Below are positions 7,881 to 17,499 of a stretch of DNA of 64,000 bases, in pieces. Source of the stretch: Thermomicrobiales bacterium (GTDB lineage: Bacteria; Chloroflexota; Chloroflexia; Thermomicrobiales; CADCWN01). Position 1 is the first letter of the stretch, and each line of letters starts with the position of its first letter. Where the stretch lies: positions 29,324 to 93,323 of the forward strand of contig JAUJMV010000011.1 of NCBI GenBank assembly GCA_030446685.1, written 5' to 3'. Under the pieces are notes generated by a model. It was not told the origin of the DNA. It saw only the letters and a list, made by a program, of their open reading frames with translations, and made no database searches. Made by a program: the position numbers and the translations under genes.

Positions 7881-8996
7881 TTTACCCCTACGCACGAACC
7901 CAGCAGGTTCAAGCAGCTCGAACCGCCAGTTGGCACGCTGAAGACGTCGATGTCGCGGACCCAACCTTCGCGCCCATCCGCCAGCACGAAATGCCGCCAG
8001 AGGACGCCGCCGGGGCGCGCGGTCTCGCCCGTCGCCGCCAGGAGGGTGCCGGTGCGCAGCGTCCCGAGCGAGCGATAATTCGCGCCGGGGCCGGCGCGGA
8101 GGTTCACCGACTGCGCCGTCCCGATCCGATCGGTCGCCCGGAAGGCGGGGGTCGGGTCCGGGGGGAGCGGCGGCGGCGGCTCGGACGTCACCTCCGGTTC
8201 GGATGCGGCCTCCGGCTCGGATACGACAACCGGCTCGGGCGACGGGGCCGGCGTCGCTGTCGGCGCGGGCGGCGGGGCGGTCGCGGTGGCCGTCGCGGTC
8301 GGCGACGGGGCCGGGGTCGGCGACGGGCGCGGTGTCGCCGTCACCGTGGGCACGGTCGTCGCCGTCGGACTCATCGTCGCCGGCGCGGTCGCGGTCGGCG
8401 GGGGCGACGGGGTGACAGTCGGGCTCGGTAGCGGCGCGACGGTCGATGTCGGGGCGGGCGGCGTGGCTGTGGCGGTCGCGGCCGGCAGGGCGGCGACAGC
8501 GGTCGCGACCGGCGCGCGGGTCGACGACGGAGCGCCGCCGACCGCCGCTGCCCGTGTCGCATCGGGCGTCTGCCACACCAGCGTCGTCGTCGCGCCGGCG
8601 CCAAGGTTCCCGGTCGCGCCGGTATCGGCGTCGCCATTCGCGGCGAGGCCGCGCAAGCCGAGCGAGGCGACGCCGGCGAGCGCCAGCAACCAGAACGCCA
8701 GCAGCCCCCAGAGCCAGAGCGGGAAGATCAGGCGGCGTCGCGGCGGCCGGGGCGGCGGCGGCGCCGGACGCTCCGGGGCGCGCGTGGCGTCGTAGCGCGC
8801 CCGCGCGTCGGGGTCCCGCAGGATCGCGTAGGCGCGCTCGATCTCCGCCGCTCGGCCCGGCCAGTTCGCGCCCGCGCCCGGCGAAGCGCCCGACCCGGAA
8901 CCGCAGCATCCGCCCCTGATAGGCGGCGTCGATCGCCGCCGCGTCGGCCAGCGGATCGACCCCGAGGATCGCGTAGTAATCTGGTTGATCGGCCAT
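7799..8996 (-). CDS. J-like / membrane / SH3-domain protein, one frameshift
   Basis: ATG 8996 is preceded by AAGGTGGG. The N-terminus 'MADQPDYYAILGVDPLADAA' is J-domain-like but has no HPD triad, so it should not stimulate DnaK. A one-base shift near 8870-8900 leads into 'RAAEIERAYAILRDPDARAR', the end of the J-like fold. Then come a membrane segment ('LIFPLWLWGLLAFWLLALAG'), a Thr/Pro/Ala-rich linker of about 130 residues and a C-terminal bacterial SH3 domain ('AQSVNLRAGPGANYRSLGTL'). The SH3 domain would sit outside the cell and may bind the wall or a partner. The C-terminal 30 residues overlap the GIY-YIG remnant. The role is unknown. Confidence 0.7.
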
Positions 8997-9169
8997 TTCC
9001 CACCTTGCCGCACCGATCGCGGTGTTCGGACTACCCTTCCCACTAGGATCTAGGGTACCACAAGGGTGTACGTACGTCCAGTGTCCAGGGCGCGAGGCAA
9101 GAACGTACGCCCCATTCGGACAATACGACCCTCGCCGGCCGCACGGCGCGCGGAGAGTGGGCGGGGAGG

Positions 9170-9235
9170 CTGGTAGAATGCCCGCCGCCCCGCCTTGGGG
9201 CGTGGCGCGCACCGTTGCCGCGATCGCGGAAGGAG
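9170..9235 (+). promoter_or_regulatory. Putative promoter -10 and strong ribosome site of the hydrolase gene
   Basis: TGGTAGAAT at 9170-9178 is an extended -10-like element. The same TGGTAGAATG string occurs before acs (42469) and pdxS (50876). AAGGAGG near 9230 fixes the downstream start at ATG 9243. Confidence 0.4.
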
Positions 9236-9242
9236 GACTGTC

Positions 9243-10125
9243 ATGGCCGCGGCGTTCCCGATCCCGCTCGCCTACACGCGCTGGGGTCCGACCCCCGGCG
9301 AGCCGTTCACCGAGGCCAGCTTCACCCGCCGGACGATCGCCAAGACGTTCGCGGCGGACGAAGTCGCCCTCGTCCTCGTGGACCTCTGGAACCTCGGCTG
9401 GGGTCCGGCCCCTCGTGCCGGAAGCCGGCTGGGAGGCGGAGTACGAGCGGGGCCGGAGCAACGTCGAGCGCATGCGCCGGATCACCCTGGAACGGATCGT
9501 CCCGGCGCTGGAGGCGGCCCGGCGGGCGGGGCTGACCGTCGCCCACCTGACCCTGCCGGAGATCGCCGCGCGGTATCCGCGGTGGCGGCACGCGCTGCCG
9601 GAACGCCAGGCCGCGCCCGACCCGCGCGCGCCCCCGCGCCGCCCGCCACGCTGGCCGGGCGCGAGCCGGCCTGGCCGCCGGCAGCGTTCACGGCGGCGTG
9701 GCGGGCCGAGCATCGCCGGCTGGTCTTCGACGAGCGGTGGATGGCCGACGACTCGGCGCGGGCATCGGCGCGGATGGACATTCCCGAGCCCGCGCGCCCG
9801 GCCGGCGCCGACGTCGTGGTGACCGACGGCGCGGAGCTGCACGACCTCTTCCGCCGGCGCCGCGTCCGCGTCGCCTTCTACGCCGGCTTCGACACCAACT
9901 ACTGCGTGCTGAACAAGGGCGGCATCCGCGCGATGGTCCGCCGCGGCTACCGCTGCGTCCTGCTGCGCGACGCCACAACCAGCAAGGAGGTGGCGGAGAC
10001 CGTCGCCGGCGAGTGGGTCACGCGCGTGACCGTCTCCCTGATCGAGCGCGACCCCGACTCCGGCGGCTTCACCGCCCTCACCGACGACTTCATCGCCGCC
10101 TGCCGCAGCGCGAGCGTAGGGGCGC
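9243..10125 (+). CDS. Isochorismatase-like cysteine hydrolase, frameshifted
   Basis: Begins 'MAAAFPIPLAYTRWGPTPGE', then 'FAADEVALVLVDLWNLGWG', which supplies the catalytic aspartate motif (VLVDLWN). Frame shifts near 9410 and 9640-9660 are needed to join 'SNVERMRRITLERIVPALEA' to 'RMDIPEPARPAGADVVVTDG' and 'FDTNYCVLNKGGIRAMVRRG', which carries the nucleophilic cysteine. Members hydrolyse isochorismate, nicotinamide or other amides; the substrate cannot be told. Recognisable coding ends near 10125 ('LTDDFIAACRSAS'). The frame then runs through a palindromic repeat to a stop at 10322, inside ffh, so the true stop may be altered. Confidence 0.65.
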
Positions 10126-10154
10126 ATCGCCCGCGGTATCTTCCCACGCAACGC

Positions 10155-10185
10155 GGCGCGGGCGGAACCCCGTCCCGCCCGCGCC
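10155..10185. terminator. GC-rich hairpin between convergent genes
   Basis: GGCGCGGGCGG (10155-10165) pairs with CCGCCCGCGCC (10175-10185) over a short loop. It lies between the convergent hydrolase and ffh genes and may stop both transcripts. It belongs to a larger GTAGGGGCGC...GCGCCCCTA palindrome. Confidence 0.45.
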
Positions 10186-10194
10186 GCCGCGCCC

Positions 10195-11573
10195 CTATTC
10201 GTCGTTCGTCGTTCGTCGTTCGTACTTCGTCAGAGGGGCAGGCCGGAAGCGCCCGCCCCGGCCGCCCATGCCGGGGAAGCCGCCCTTGCCGATCATCGCC
10301 ATCATCTTCTGCATCTGCTTGAACTGGTTGAGCAGCGCGTTGACCTCGTGGATCTCCCGACCGCTCCCCTGGCGATCCGCCGCCGCCGGCTCCCCTTGAC
10401 CAGTTGCGGGTTGCGGCGCTCCTCCGGCGTCATCGAGCGGATGATCGCCTCGATCTGCTTCAGGTCGTCGTCGCTCACCTGCACGTCCTGCTTGCGCGCC
10501 TGCGCGCCGAGGCCGGGGATCATCTCCAGGAGTTGGCCGATCGGCCCCATCTGCTTGACCTGCTGGAGCTGATTGAGGAAGTCCTCCAGGTCGAACTTGC
10601 CGGAGAGGACTTTCTGCTCCATCGCCTTGGCCTGCTGCTCGTCGAACTGGCTCTGCGCCTTCTCGATCAGGCTCAGCACGTCGCCCATCCCCAGGATGCG
10701 CGAGGCCAGGCGGTCGGGGTGGAACGCCTCGATCGCGTCGACCTTCTCCCCGGTCCCCAGGAACTTGATCGGCACGCCGGTGACGCGGCGGATCGACAGC
10801 GCCGCGCCGCCGCGCGCGTCGCCGTCCATCTTGGTCATGATCACGCCGGTCAGCCCGACCCGCGCGTGGAACTCGCGCGCCACGTTGACCGCCTCCTGAC
10901 CGGTCATCGCGTCGGCGACCAGGAGGATCTCGGTCGGCGCGGCGACCCGCTTGATCTCCTCCAGCTCCTCCATCAACTGCTCGTTGATCTGCAGCCGCCC
11001 GGCGGTGTCGACGATCACCGTGCCGTTGCCCTTGTCGCGCGCCACGCGCAGCGCGTTCTGGACGATCCGCGGCGGCGGGGTCTGCGTGCCCTCCTCGTAG
11101 ACCGTCAGATCGACCTGCTTGCCGAGCGCCTGCAACTGGGTGATCGCGGCGGGGCGATAGACGTCGGCGGCGACCAGCAGCGGCTGCTGCCCGCCCTTGC
11201 GCAGGTTGACGCCCAGCTTGGCCGCGTGGGTCGTCTTGCCGGACCCCTGCAACCCCACCAGCATGATCACCGTCGGCGGGGCGGACGCGCGCCCCAGCGG
11301 GACCTGCTCGTCGCCGAGGAGGTGGATCAGCTCCTCGTGGACGATCTTGATCACCTGCTGGCCGGGGCTGAGGCTCCTGAGCACCTCCTGGCCCAGCGAG
11401 CGCGCCTTGACCGCCGCGACGAACTCCTTGACCACCGCCAGGTTGACGTCGGCCTCGATCAGCGCGCGGCGCACCTCGCGCATCGCGTCATCAATATCTT
11501 TCTCGGTCAGCCGCCCGCGGTTGCCCATCTTCTGGAACAACCCCTGCAGGCGGTCGCTCAAACTCTCGAACAC
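10195..11573 (-). CDS. ffh: Signal recognition particle protein Ffh, one frameshift near the C-terminus
   Basis: SRP54 GTPase that binds 4.5S RNA and signal sequences and docks with FtsY at the membrane. GTG 11573 gives 'VFESLSDRLQGLFQKMGNRG', the standard start, behind GGAGGGG. The N domain is followed by the G domain with 'GLQGSGKTTHAAKLG' (near 105), 'VIVDTAGRLQ' and 'TKMDGDARGGAALS', then the methionine-rich M domain. Near 10368 one base is missing in an AGGGG run. Restoring it turns 'RRRRIARGAV' into the canonical 'RRRRIARGSGREIHEVNALL' and continues 'QMQKMMAMIGKGGFPGMGGR' to a stop at 10195. Ffh is essential, so this shift is most likely a sequence error. ftsY lies just upstream. Confidence 0.92.
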
Positions 11574-11593
11574 GCTCACCCCTCCGTGTGCGT

Positions 11594-11700
11594 GAGTGCT
11601 GAGTGCTGAGTGCTGAGTGCTGAGAACCCGTGGGCTAGGGGGCACCCGTCGCCTACCAGCACCACCTACTCATCACCCATCACCCATCACTCCATCACTC
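11594..11700. repeat. Heptamer arrays between ftsY and ffh
   Basis: Four exact GAGTGCT units at 11594-11621, then about 50 bases, then CATCACC/CATCACT units at 11671-11698. Both arrays have a seven-base period but different units. They lie directly before the ffh ribosome site and across the ftsY stop. Confidence 0.85.
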
Positions 11701-12665
11701 GATTTCGCCTTCGTGCTCCTCGAAGAAGAGGCCGTCGACGAAGGTCTCGGCGTTGAACTCGGTCAGATCGTCGAGGGTCTCGCCGGTGCCGACGTAGGAG
11801 ATCGGCACGCCGAGCGCCTTGGTCACCGCGAAGGCGATGCCGCCCTTCGAGGTGCCGTCGAGCTTGGTCAGCGCGATGTCGGTGATCTCGACCGACTTGG
11901 CGAACTCCTCCGCCTGCCGCAGCCCGTTCTGCCCGGTGTTGGCGTCGATGATCAGCAGCACCTCCTGCGGCGCCTCCGGCACGGTCTTCTGCATCACCCG
12001 GCGGATCTTGGTCAACTCCTGCATCAGGTTGTACTTGGTGTGCAGGCGGCCGGCGGTGTCGACGATCAGCAGATCGGCCCCGCGGTTGTGCGCCGCCTGC
12101 ATCGCGTCGAAGACGACCGCGCCGGGGTCCGCCCCCGGTTGGTGGGCGATCGTCGGGACGCCGATCCGCCCGCCCCAGACCTGGAGCTGGTCGATCGCCG
12201 CCGCCCGGAAGGTGTCGCCCGCCGCCAGGATCACCGAGCGGTTGAACCGCTGCTGGTGGTAGCGCGCCAGCTTGGCGATCGTCGTCGTCTTGCCGACGCC
12301 GTTGACCCCCACGACCATGATCACGAACGGCACGCCGCGCTGGAAGATCTTCACCCGCCGGTAGCGCGTCGCCTTCTTGAGCAGATCGATCATCTCCTGG
12401 CGCAGGATCTCCTGCGCGTCGGCGGGCGGCGCAGCCCCTGCTCGCGGATCTTGGCGCGCAGCTCGTCCATCAGTAGGTCGGTGGTGTCCGCCCCGATGTC
12501 CGCGCCGATCAGCACCGCCTCCAGATCGTCGTAGAAATCCTCGTCGATCTCGCTGCGCTGGAAGATCTCGATCACCTGGCGGAAGACGCCGCGCCGCGTC
12601 TTCTGCAGGCTCTGCTCCAGCTTCTGGTCGCGCTGCCCGCGCCGGAAGAATCTACTCAGCACCAC
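11695..12665 (-). CDS. ftsY: Signal recognition particle receptor FtsY, one frameshift
   Basis: SRP receptor GTPase at the inner face of the membrane, the partner of Ffh. GTG 12665 sits behind GGAGAG. The N domain 'VLSRFFRRGQRDQKLEQSLQ' to 'LIGADIGADTTDLLMDELRA' is followed by a frame change near 12435, where one C is missing from a CGCCGCC(C) run. After it come the NG domain motifs 'VVGVNGVGKTTTIAKLARYH', 'LLIVDTAGRLHTKYNLMQEL', 'TKLDGTSKGGIAFAVTKALG' and 'YVGTGETLDDL'. The protein is about 322 residues when joined and lacks the long acidic A domain, as in many Gram-positive-type FtsY proteins. It is essential, so the shift is probably an error. Confidence 0.92.
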
Positions 12666-12799
12666 CGCCGTCTCTCCACCCCGTCATACGTCCGCACCGG
12701 GCACCACCGCCAGCCGATTGCCCGGTGATCACTCTCCAAACCAGAGCCTCTGTGCCGGGTCAAGTGTAGCATAGCGCCAGGGCCGGAAAGCGGCGGCGT

Positions 12800-13239
12800 T
12801 CACTGGCAAGGTCTCCCGAGATAGACCGGGCTGCCCTCGTCCGCCGCGCCGCCGAGCAGCGACCGCAACCCCAGCGGGTAGAGCCGCGTCCGCGGCACCG
12901 GCCGCGCCAGGGGCAGCCGCGCCGGGCCGCTGCCCCTCGTCCGGGCGGTCGCCGGCACCGCGCTGCCCCTCGTCCGGGCCAGGGTCGCGGCGGAACATGA
13001 ACTCGACCCGGTAGCGAACACCCCCGCGGGAACTCGCGGACCAGGCTCATGGATCGAGCGCGGCGGCAACTCCTCGCGCCGCTTCCCGCCGCACCGCCTC
13101 CGCCGGGGTCTCGCCCGGCTCCTGGCCGTGACGCGCCCCGGCCGGAGTCGGGGGCGAAGAAGACGCCGTCCTCGAACCGCATCGTCAGCGCCAGGAAGCG
13201 ACTGTCGCGGATGATCAGCGCCCTGGCCGCGTTCCGCAT
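12800..13239 (-). pseudogene. NUDIX hydrolase, multiple frameshifts
   Basis: ATG 13239 starts 'MRNAARALIIRDSRFLALTM', the usual first strand of NUDIX proteins. A second frame supplies 'GQEPGETPAEAVRREAA', the front of the Nudix box, and a third 'EEL', its end. Further frames contain 'EFMFRRDPGPDEGQ' and the tail 'TRLYPLGLRSLLGGAADEGS'. At least three shifts are needed. Family members cleave nucleoside diphosphate derivatives; the substrate is unknown. The open frame on to 12729 has no further domain. Confidence 0.6.
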
Positions 13240-13310
13240 CGTCCCCACGGCAACACCTTCCCGAAGGATCCCTTCGACCAAGCGCCAGTCTCTCCGAAGA
13301 TGCAAAGCCC

Positions 13311-13340
13311 CCGCCCTCTCCCAGCATTGGGAGAGGGCGG
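13311..13340. terminator. 13-bp perfect hairpin after the C45 peptidase gene
   Basis: CCGCCCTCTCCCA (13311-13323) and TGGGAGAGGGCGG (13328-13340) are perfect complements around a GCAT loop. It lies 30 bases past the peptidase stop on the minus strand. There is no clear U tract, so it may also be a member of a dispersed palindrome family. Confidence 0.55.
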
Positions 13341-13369
13341 ACCGGGGTTGGGGAGTGGGTGAGGGCCGC

Positions 13370-14456
13370 TCACCCCAGCGAGAACCGCTGATAGCCGTTC
13401 TCGCAGGGCGGCCCGTCGCTCACCTGGAGGGTCCGGTCGTGCAGATCCATCACCACCGAGGCCACTGTCGCGTACCGCTCCTCGGGCCGCTCCGCCGGGA
13501 TCGGGGTGGTGGCAGATCGAGTAGGGCCAGCCCTCGTGGTCGCGCAGGAAGCCTTGCAGCGCCCCGACCGTCAGCGGGCCGGCGCCGGCCAGGAGGGCTT
13601 GCAACCGCTCCAATCGGCCGATAGGAATGGGGATTGTCCTCGATCGGCGGCTCGACCACCCCCAGCGCGTCCGGATCGAGGAAGTGGTTGGTGTGGACCA
13701 GCCACCCGCCCTCCGGCCGCAGCCGGCAGGCGCCGTCCGGTGCGGCCTCGATGTCGATCGCGCGGTCGGGGGCCTGGGCGATCAGGAAGTTGGCGGAGTA
13801 GGCCCGCCCCGCCCCGGCCAGGCCAGCGGTCGCCGCGTCGAGGTCGCGCGACCGCAGGATCTCGTAGCAGCGGACGTGGAACGGCGTCCCCAGCCGCGAC
13901 CAGTCGTCGGCCGTCGTCGTCAGCCCGTTGATCGCCAGCCCCAGCCCCGCCGCGTTGAGGCCGATCTTGCCGCCGAAAATGCCCGCCTCGGTGAAGCTGA
14001 GCGTCGCCAGGCCGTCCGGCTCGACCGTCCGCACCACCGCGCCCCGCACGTCGGGGATCAATCCCAGTTCTCCCCGAGCAGCAGGTGCCCGTCCGCCGAG
14101 GCCGCGGGCAGGACCGCGAACGCCGTGCAGCCGTCAACCCCGCCCGTCGCGAGCACGCCGAACTGGTAGTACAGGATCTCGTAGCGCACGTTGAGCGCGA
14201 CGATCTCGCCGAGATCGAAGCCGCCCCCGTCGGCGATCCCGCGCATCCCGGCGAAGTAGGCCGGGTTGCCCGCCTCGATCGCCCGCGCGTAGCGCGCCGC
14301 CCGCGCCAGCACCTCCGCGCGCGGCAGCCCGGCCTCCTCGGCGAAGCGCCGGAAGTAGACCGCCAGGTTGTGCGCGATCGGCCCCCGGAGCGCCGCGCCG
14401 TGCCGCCGCCCCTGGTCGTACGGCCCGCCGTCGAGCTGGAGGAGGGGCAGCGTCAT
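13370..14456 (-). CDS. C45-family peptidase / acyl-transferase-like Ntn hydrolase, frameshifted
   Basis: ATG 14456 starts 'MTLPLLQLDGGPYDQGRRHG', the typical opening of the acyl-CoA:6-aminopenicillanate acyltransferase (C45) family. The nucleophile is Cys110 in 'GGVDGCTAFAV', exposed by self-cleavage. At 14058 one base is missing: 'GENWD' should continue as 'WIPDVRGAVV'. Two more shifts, near 13620 and 13500, lead to 'PLTVGALQGFLRDHEGWPYS' and the end 'DLHDRTLQVSDGPPCENGYQ', stopping at 13370. When joined the protein is about 360 residues, normal for the family. The physiological substrate (amide or peptide) is unknown. It is probably intact in the real genome. Confidence 0.78.
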
Positions 14457-14470
14457 GCCTCGTTACTCCC

Positions 14471-14589
14471 GGTCGAAGGTCGAAGGTCGAAGGTCGAACG
14501 TCTCTCGCGTCAACGGCTTCGCGCGTTCCTGGAACATCGCAGCCTCTCACCGCGAGACCTTCGACCTTCGACCTTCAGACCTTCGACCC
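14471..14589. repeat. Inverted heptamer arrays (GGTCGAA / TTCGACC)
   Basis: Four exact GGTCGAA units at 14471-14498 face TTCGACC-type units at 14557-14589, so the arms are complementary across about 60 bases. The right array overlaps the last codons of the GNAT gene. The same unit is used at 26645 and 51910. Confidence 0.85.
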
Positions 14590-15593
14590 GTCCTCGCCCT
14601 CGCCCTCGCGCAGCGTCTTCACGTAGTTGATCCAGGCCGGTTGCTTGACGAAGCCCAACTGCTCGTTGATCGCCAGCATCGGCCGGTTGTTGGTCTCGTT
14701 CCAGGTCTTGATCAGCGTCCGCCCCTGCGCCCGCGCCCAGGCCAGGCCGTGCAGCTTCAACGCCAGCGCGATCCCCCGCCGCCGGTAGGCGCGCTTGACG
14801 CCGGTGAGGCCGTTGTAGAGGTCGTCGTTCCCTGGCTAGCCCAGAGGTTGTGCATCGCGACGTACTCGCCGGTCGCGGTGTCGATCGCGACAAAATAGCC
14901 GTCGGGCAGCAGGTTCGGATCGTTGAGCACCCGCTCGACGAACCACTCGAAGCTGACCGGCGTGCGCGGCTCCGGGTGCGGCACATCCTCCGACAGCTCC
15001 TCGTCCAGCTCGTAGAGCTTGCGGTCGCGCTCCGGGTCGGCCGCCAGCTCGCGGAAGGTCTTGAAGGCGATCCCGCCGGCCAGGACCCGCTCCTCGACCC
15101 CGGCGTAGGGGGTCGGGTCGAACGCCGCCAGATCCAGGCGCGACTCCCAGGAGCGCATGTCCTCCGCGAACCCACGGTCCCGCAGGAAGCGGACACCGCG
15201 CGCCCAGTCCTCCCGCGTGTTGCCCCGCACCGCCAGCGGCTCGAACGGCGCCAGCGCGTCGAGCACCCGCCCGTAGAGGGCCGCGCCGATCCCCCGGCCC
15301 TGCCACTCCGGGTGGACGAAGATGTCGATCCAGAACTTGCGCGGGTGGAACATCCCGGCCGACTGGCCGTACTCGCCGACCGCCACGACGCGGCCCTCCC
15401 GCTCGGCGACCCAGCGCGCGTGCTTGGTCTTCTTCGGGTCGCGGTGCTCGTCGTTGTACCGCGCCTCCTCGACCGTGCCCGGATACTCGTCGTAGACCGC
15501 GTTCGCGACCGCGACCTGCGCGGGATAATCGTCGGGGGTGAACGGGCGAATCGTCGCTCCCATCTGCCGCTCCACTTCGGTCGGCACGTCCAT
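14575..15593 (-). CDS. Double GNAT-domain N-acetyltransferase, one frameshift
   Basis: ATG 15593 ('MDVPTEVERQMGATIRPFTP') lies about ten bases after GGAGAAA; ATG 15563 is an alternative. The first GNAT domain has the acetyl-CoA loop 'FVHPEWQGRGIGAALYGRVL' (near residue 95). The second begins near residue 165. A missing A near 14838 splits it; restored it reads 'NDDLYNGLTGVKRAYRRRGI' and 'LKLHGLAWARAQG', then 'NETNNRPMLAINEQLGF', a full second acetyl-CoA site. Twin-GNAT proteins of this length include mycothiol-synthase-like and antibiotic-modifying enzymes; no substrate can be assigned. The gene ends inside a heptamer array. Confidence 0.8.
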
Positions 15594-15730
15594 CGTCACA
15601 TTTCTCCGGACATTCCCCGTCGCCGCAACCATCCCGAATTATCCTTTCCCCGGCGGCGCCCGCCGGACAACCCGACACAAAACATCCCGGCCAGCCCTCG
15701 GCGCGCGGACTCCACGACCGCTGCCCTCGA

Positions 15731-16243
15731 CTATACGTCGCGCCCCGCCCGCCCACCCATCGCCCGGCGGGACAGAAACGCGCTGGCCGGATGGACAGGA
15801 GGAGACAAATCGGCCTGTTGCCCGCCGACACACGTCAGGACGAAGGATTCTGTCCGGCCTTGTAGATGTTCAGCCCCGATTCGCTGGAAATGAGCGACGT
15901 TCCGCGTTGCAAGCGTCAAACCATAATGCAGCGCCGTGGCGGCAATCAGCAGATCGAGATCGGCGAGGCGCTGCCCTTTGCTTCGCAGTTCGCGACGGAT
16001 CTGGGCAAAACGCTTCACGATTGGCTGATCCAGTGGCAAGACTGCCACCTCCTCCAGAAACAACAGGAAACCCGCCTCACTGGCCCGTGGATCGGTACTG
16101 CCATACACCCCGTCGTAAATCTCGCCGACCGTGATCAGGCTGATCGCGGCACCCTCATACGCCAGGGCGCGCAAGAGCAGCGTAGCATCCGGCAGACCTT
16201 TGAGGAAGTCGATCACCCAATCGGTGTCGATCAGATACTTCAT
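15731..16243 (-). CDS. PIN-domain ribonuclease (VapC-like)
   Basis: A 170-residue protein with all PIN acidic motifs: 'KYLIDTDWVIDFLKG', 'LITVGEIYDGVYG', 'RLADLDLLIAATALHYG' and 'LATRNVAHFQ'. It should be an Mg-dependent RNase. The usual VapC ends near residue 135; the last 35 residues here are low in conservation and may be read-through past a lost stop. The gene overlaps the upstream gene by four bases (ATGA at 16240-16243), in the position where an antitoxin normally sits. That neighbour is instead a 377-residue possible nuclease. Base composition is clearly less GC-rich than the flanks, which suggests transfer. Confidence 0.8.
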   Translation of the reverse strand: MKYLIDTDWVIDFLKGLPDATLLLRALAYEGAAISLITVGEIYDGVYGSTDPRASEAGFLLFLEEVAVLPLDQPIVKRFAQIRRELRSKGQRLADLDLLIAATALHYGLTLATRNVAHFQRIGAEHLQGRTESFVLTCVGGQQADLSPPVHPASAFLSRRAMGGRAGRDV

Positions 16244-17373
16244 AACTCGACTGGCGGCCGGGACGCCTGCTGGCGGCTCTCGCTCAGCTCCGCCTTCAGC
16301 TTCTCCGTGTCGACATCCTTCCAGCTACCGGCGGCGGCCAAGAAGGACGGCTTCTGAACGAAGCGCCAGATCGGTAGGGCCTGCCCTGTGTAACCTTCGG
16401 GGATCAGACGCCCCCAATAGCCTGGGACATTATCCTGCCGGAGTTGCGTCACCCCACCCTCGTCAATCGTCGCCAGACCGTAAGCACGAGAGAACATCCC
16501 ACTCAGTGAACCGATGATCGCGAAGGGCTGCCCGCTGTTGCCCAGTGGTTCATACCGGAACTCGACCCAGTCGATCCGGTTGTCGCTCACGGAGACTTCG
16601 TCCTCCTCATGCCAGTCCCCGAAGAGCATGAAGCGGAAGGCGATGTTCTGTTCTACCGGATCGGTGATCAGTTGCTCCGCGCAGAACATTTCGGCCTTTG
16701 CGATCACAATGTCCGATTGCCCTCCCTCATCGATAGGCCCGGATTGTTCCGCATCGTTGTACAAGCGCAGACGCAGGGGGAACTTCGTGCCAACCATGAT
16801 ATCGCCCAGGAGCGCCATCTCGTTAGCGATCATTGCGTCCTTCATGGACAGGGTGCTGTTCTTGCCCTGCTGCTGGAAGGTAGCCGGCGACACCAACGTC
16901 CACAGGTTCTGTCGTGCCCAAAAGGTTGCTACCTTGAGGGCGCAGTCCATCTGCGCCGCATAACGCACTAGCCCATCGAGATAACTCGGATGCAGTTTCA
17001 ACGACGGAAAGCTTGACGGCCCGCCCTGAAAGACGTTCTTCACTTCCACCAGCATCTGCACCCCATCGGGCAGCACCAGGCGGAAATCGGGCACACTCAG
17101 CGTTTCGTCACTGAGGTAAACGTCGCCTGCATCTTCCTGCTTCAGGATCAGTACCCGCCCGAGGCTTGCTACCAGAGCCTCGAACATGGCCTGCGTTCGC
17201 TGTCCGTGCAGGAATCGCTCGTCCTCCAACGCTCGCTGGATCGAGGTGCGCGCCGCGGCGAGGAAGCTTTCACCAACATCTGGATCGCGCAATAAGGCAC
17301 CATTCACTAGACCATACTTGGCGAAGAGGTCAAATACATCGAAGCGCATGGGGTCTCGGGGAAGTAACTTCAT
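16240..17373 (-). CDS. Unrecognised protein with a possible PD-(D/E)XK nuclease motif
   Basis: A 377-residue protein. The start ATG 17373 follows GGAGC by six bases; a longer frame upstream to 17478 lacks a ribosome site. Near residue 105-125 the sequence 'VPDFRLVLPDGVQMLVEVKN' has the spacing of the PD...(D/E)XK catalytic core, with D in PDF and E-x-K in VEVK. Other parts ('DCALKVATFWARQNLWTLVS', 'FRFMLFGDWHEEDEVSVSDN') match nothing I recognise. It has no membrane segment. Composition is near 55-58% GC against about 70% around it, and its stop overlaps the PIN gene start, so the two form a small operon. A defence or toxin role is inference only. Confidence 0.7.
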   Translation of the reverse strand: MKLLPRDPMRFDVFDLFAKYGLVNGALLRDPDVGESFLAAARTSIQRALEDERFLHGQRTQAMFEALVASLGRVLILKQEDAGDVYLSDETLSVPDFRLVLPDGVQMLVEVKNVFQGGPSSFPSLKLHPSYLDGLVRYAAQMDCALKVATFWARQNLWTLVSPATFQQQGKNSTLSMKDAMIANEMALLGDIMVGTKFPLRLRLYNDAEQSGPIDEGGQSDIVIAKAEMFCAEQLITDPVEQNIAFRFMLFGDWHEEDEVSVSDNRIDWVEFRYEPLGNSGQPFAIIGSLSGMFSRAYGLATIDEGGVTQLRQDNVPGYWGRLIPEGYTGQALPIWRFVQKPSFLAAAGSWKDVDTEKLKAELSESRQQASRPPVEL

Positions 17374-17499
17374 GGGACAAGCTCCGATCCGTGCCGACAG
17401 TACGAACCTGCTCGTATTAGCATATTGCTCCGGCGTGCCCAATGCTACCCCCGTCGCCCCCGCGTGCCCCAGACGCACGCACGGCGCGGAGACCAGGCG

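Noticed and set aside
14471-14589. Heptamer array considered as a CRISPR or iteron origin
   Set aside because: Units are too short, arranged as inverted arms, and the same type recurs beside unrelated genes.
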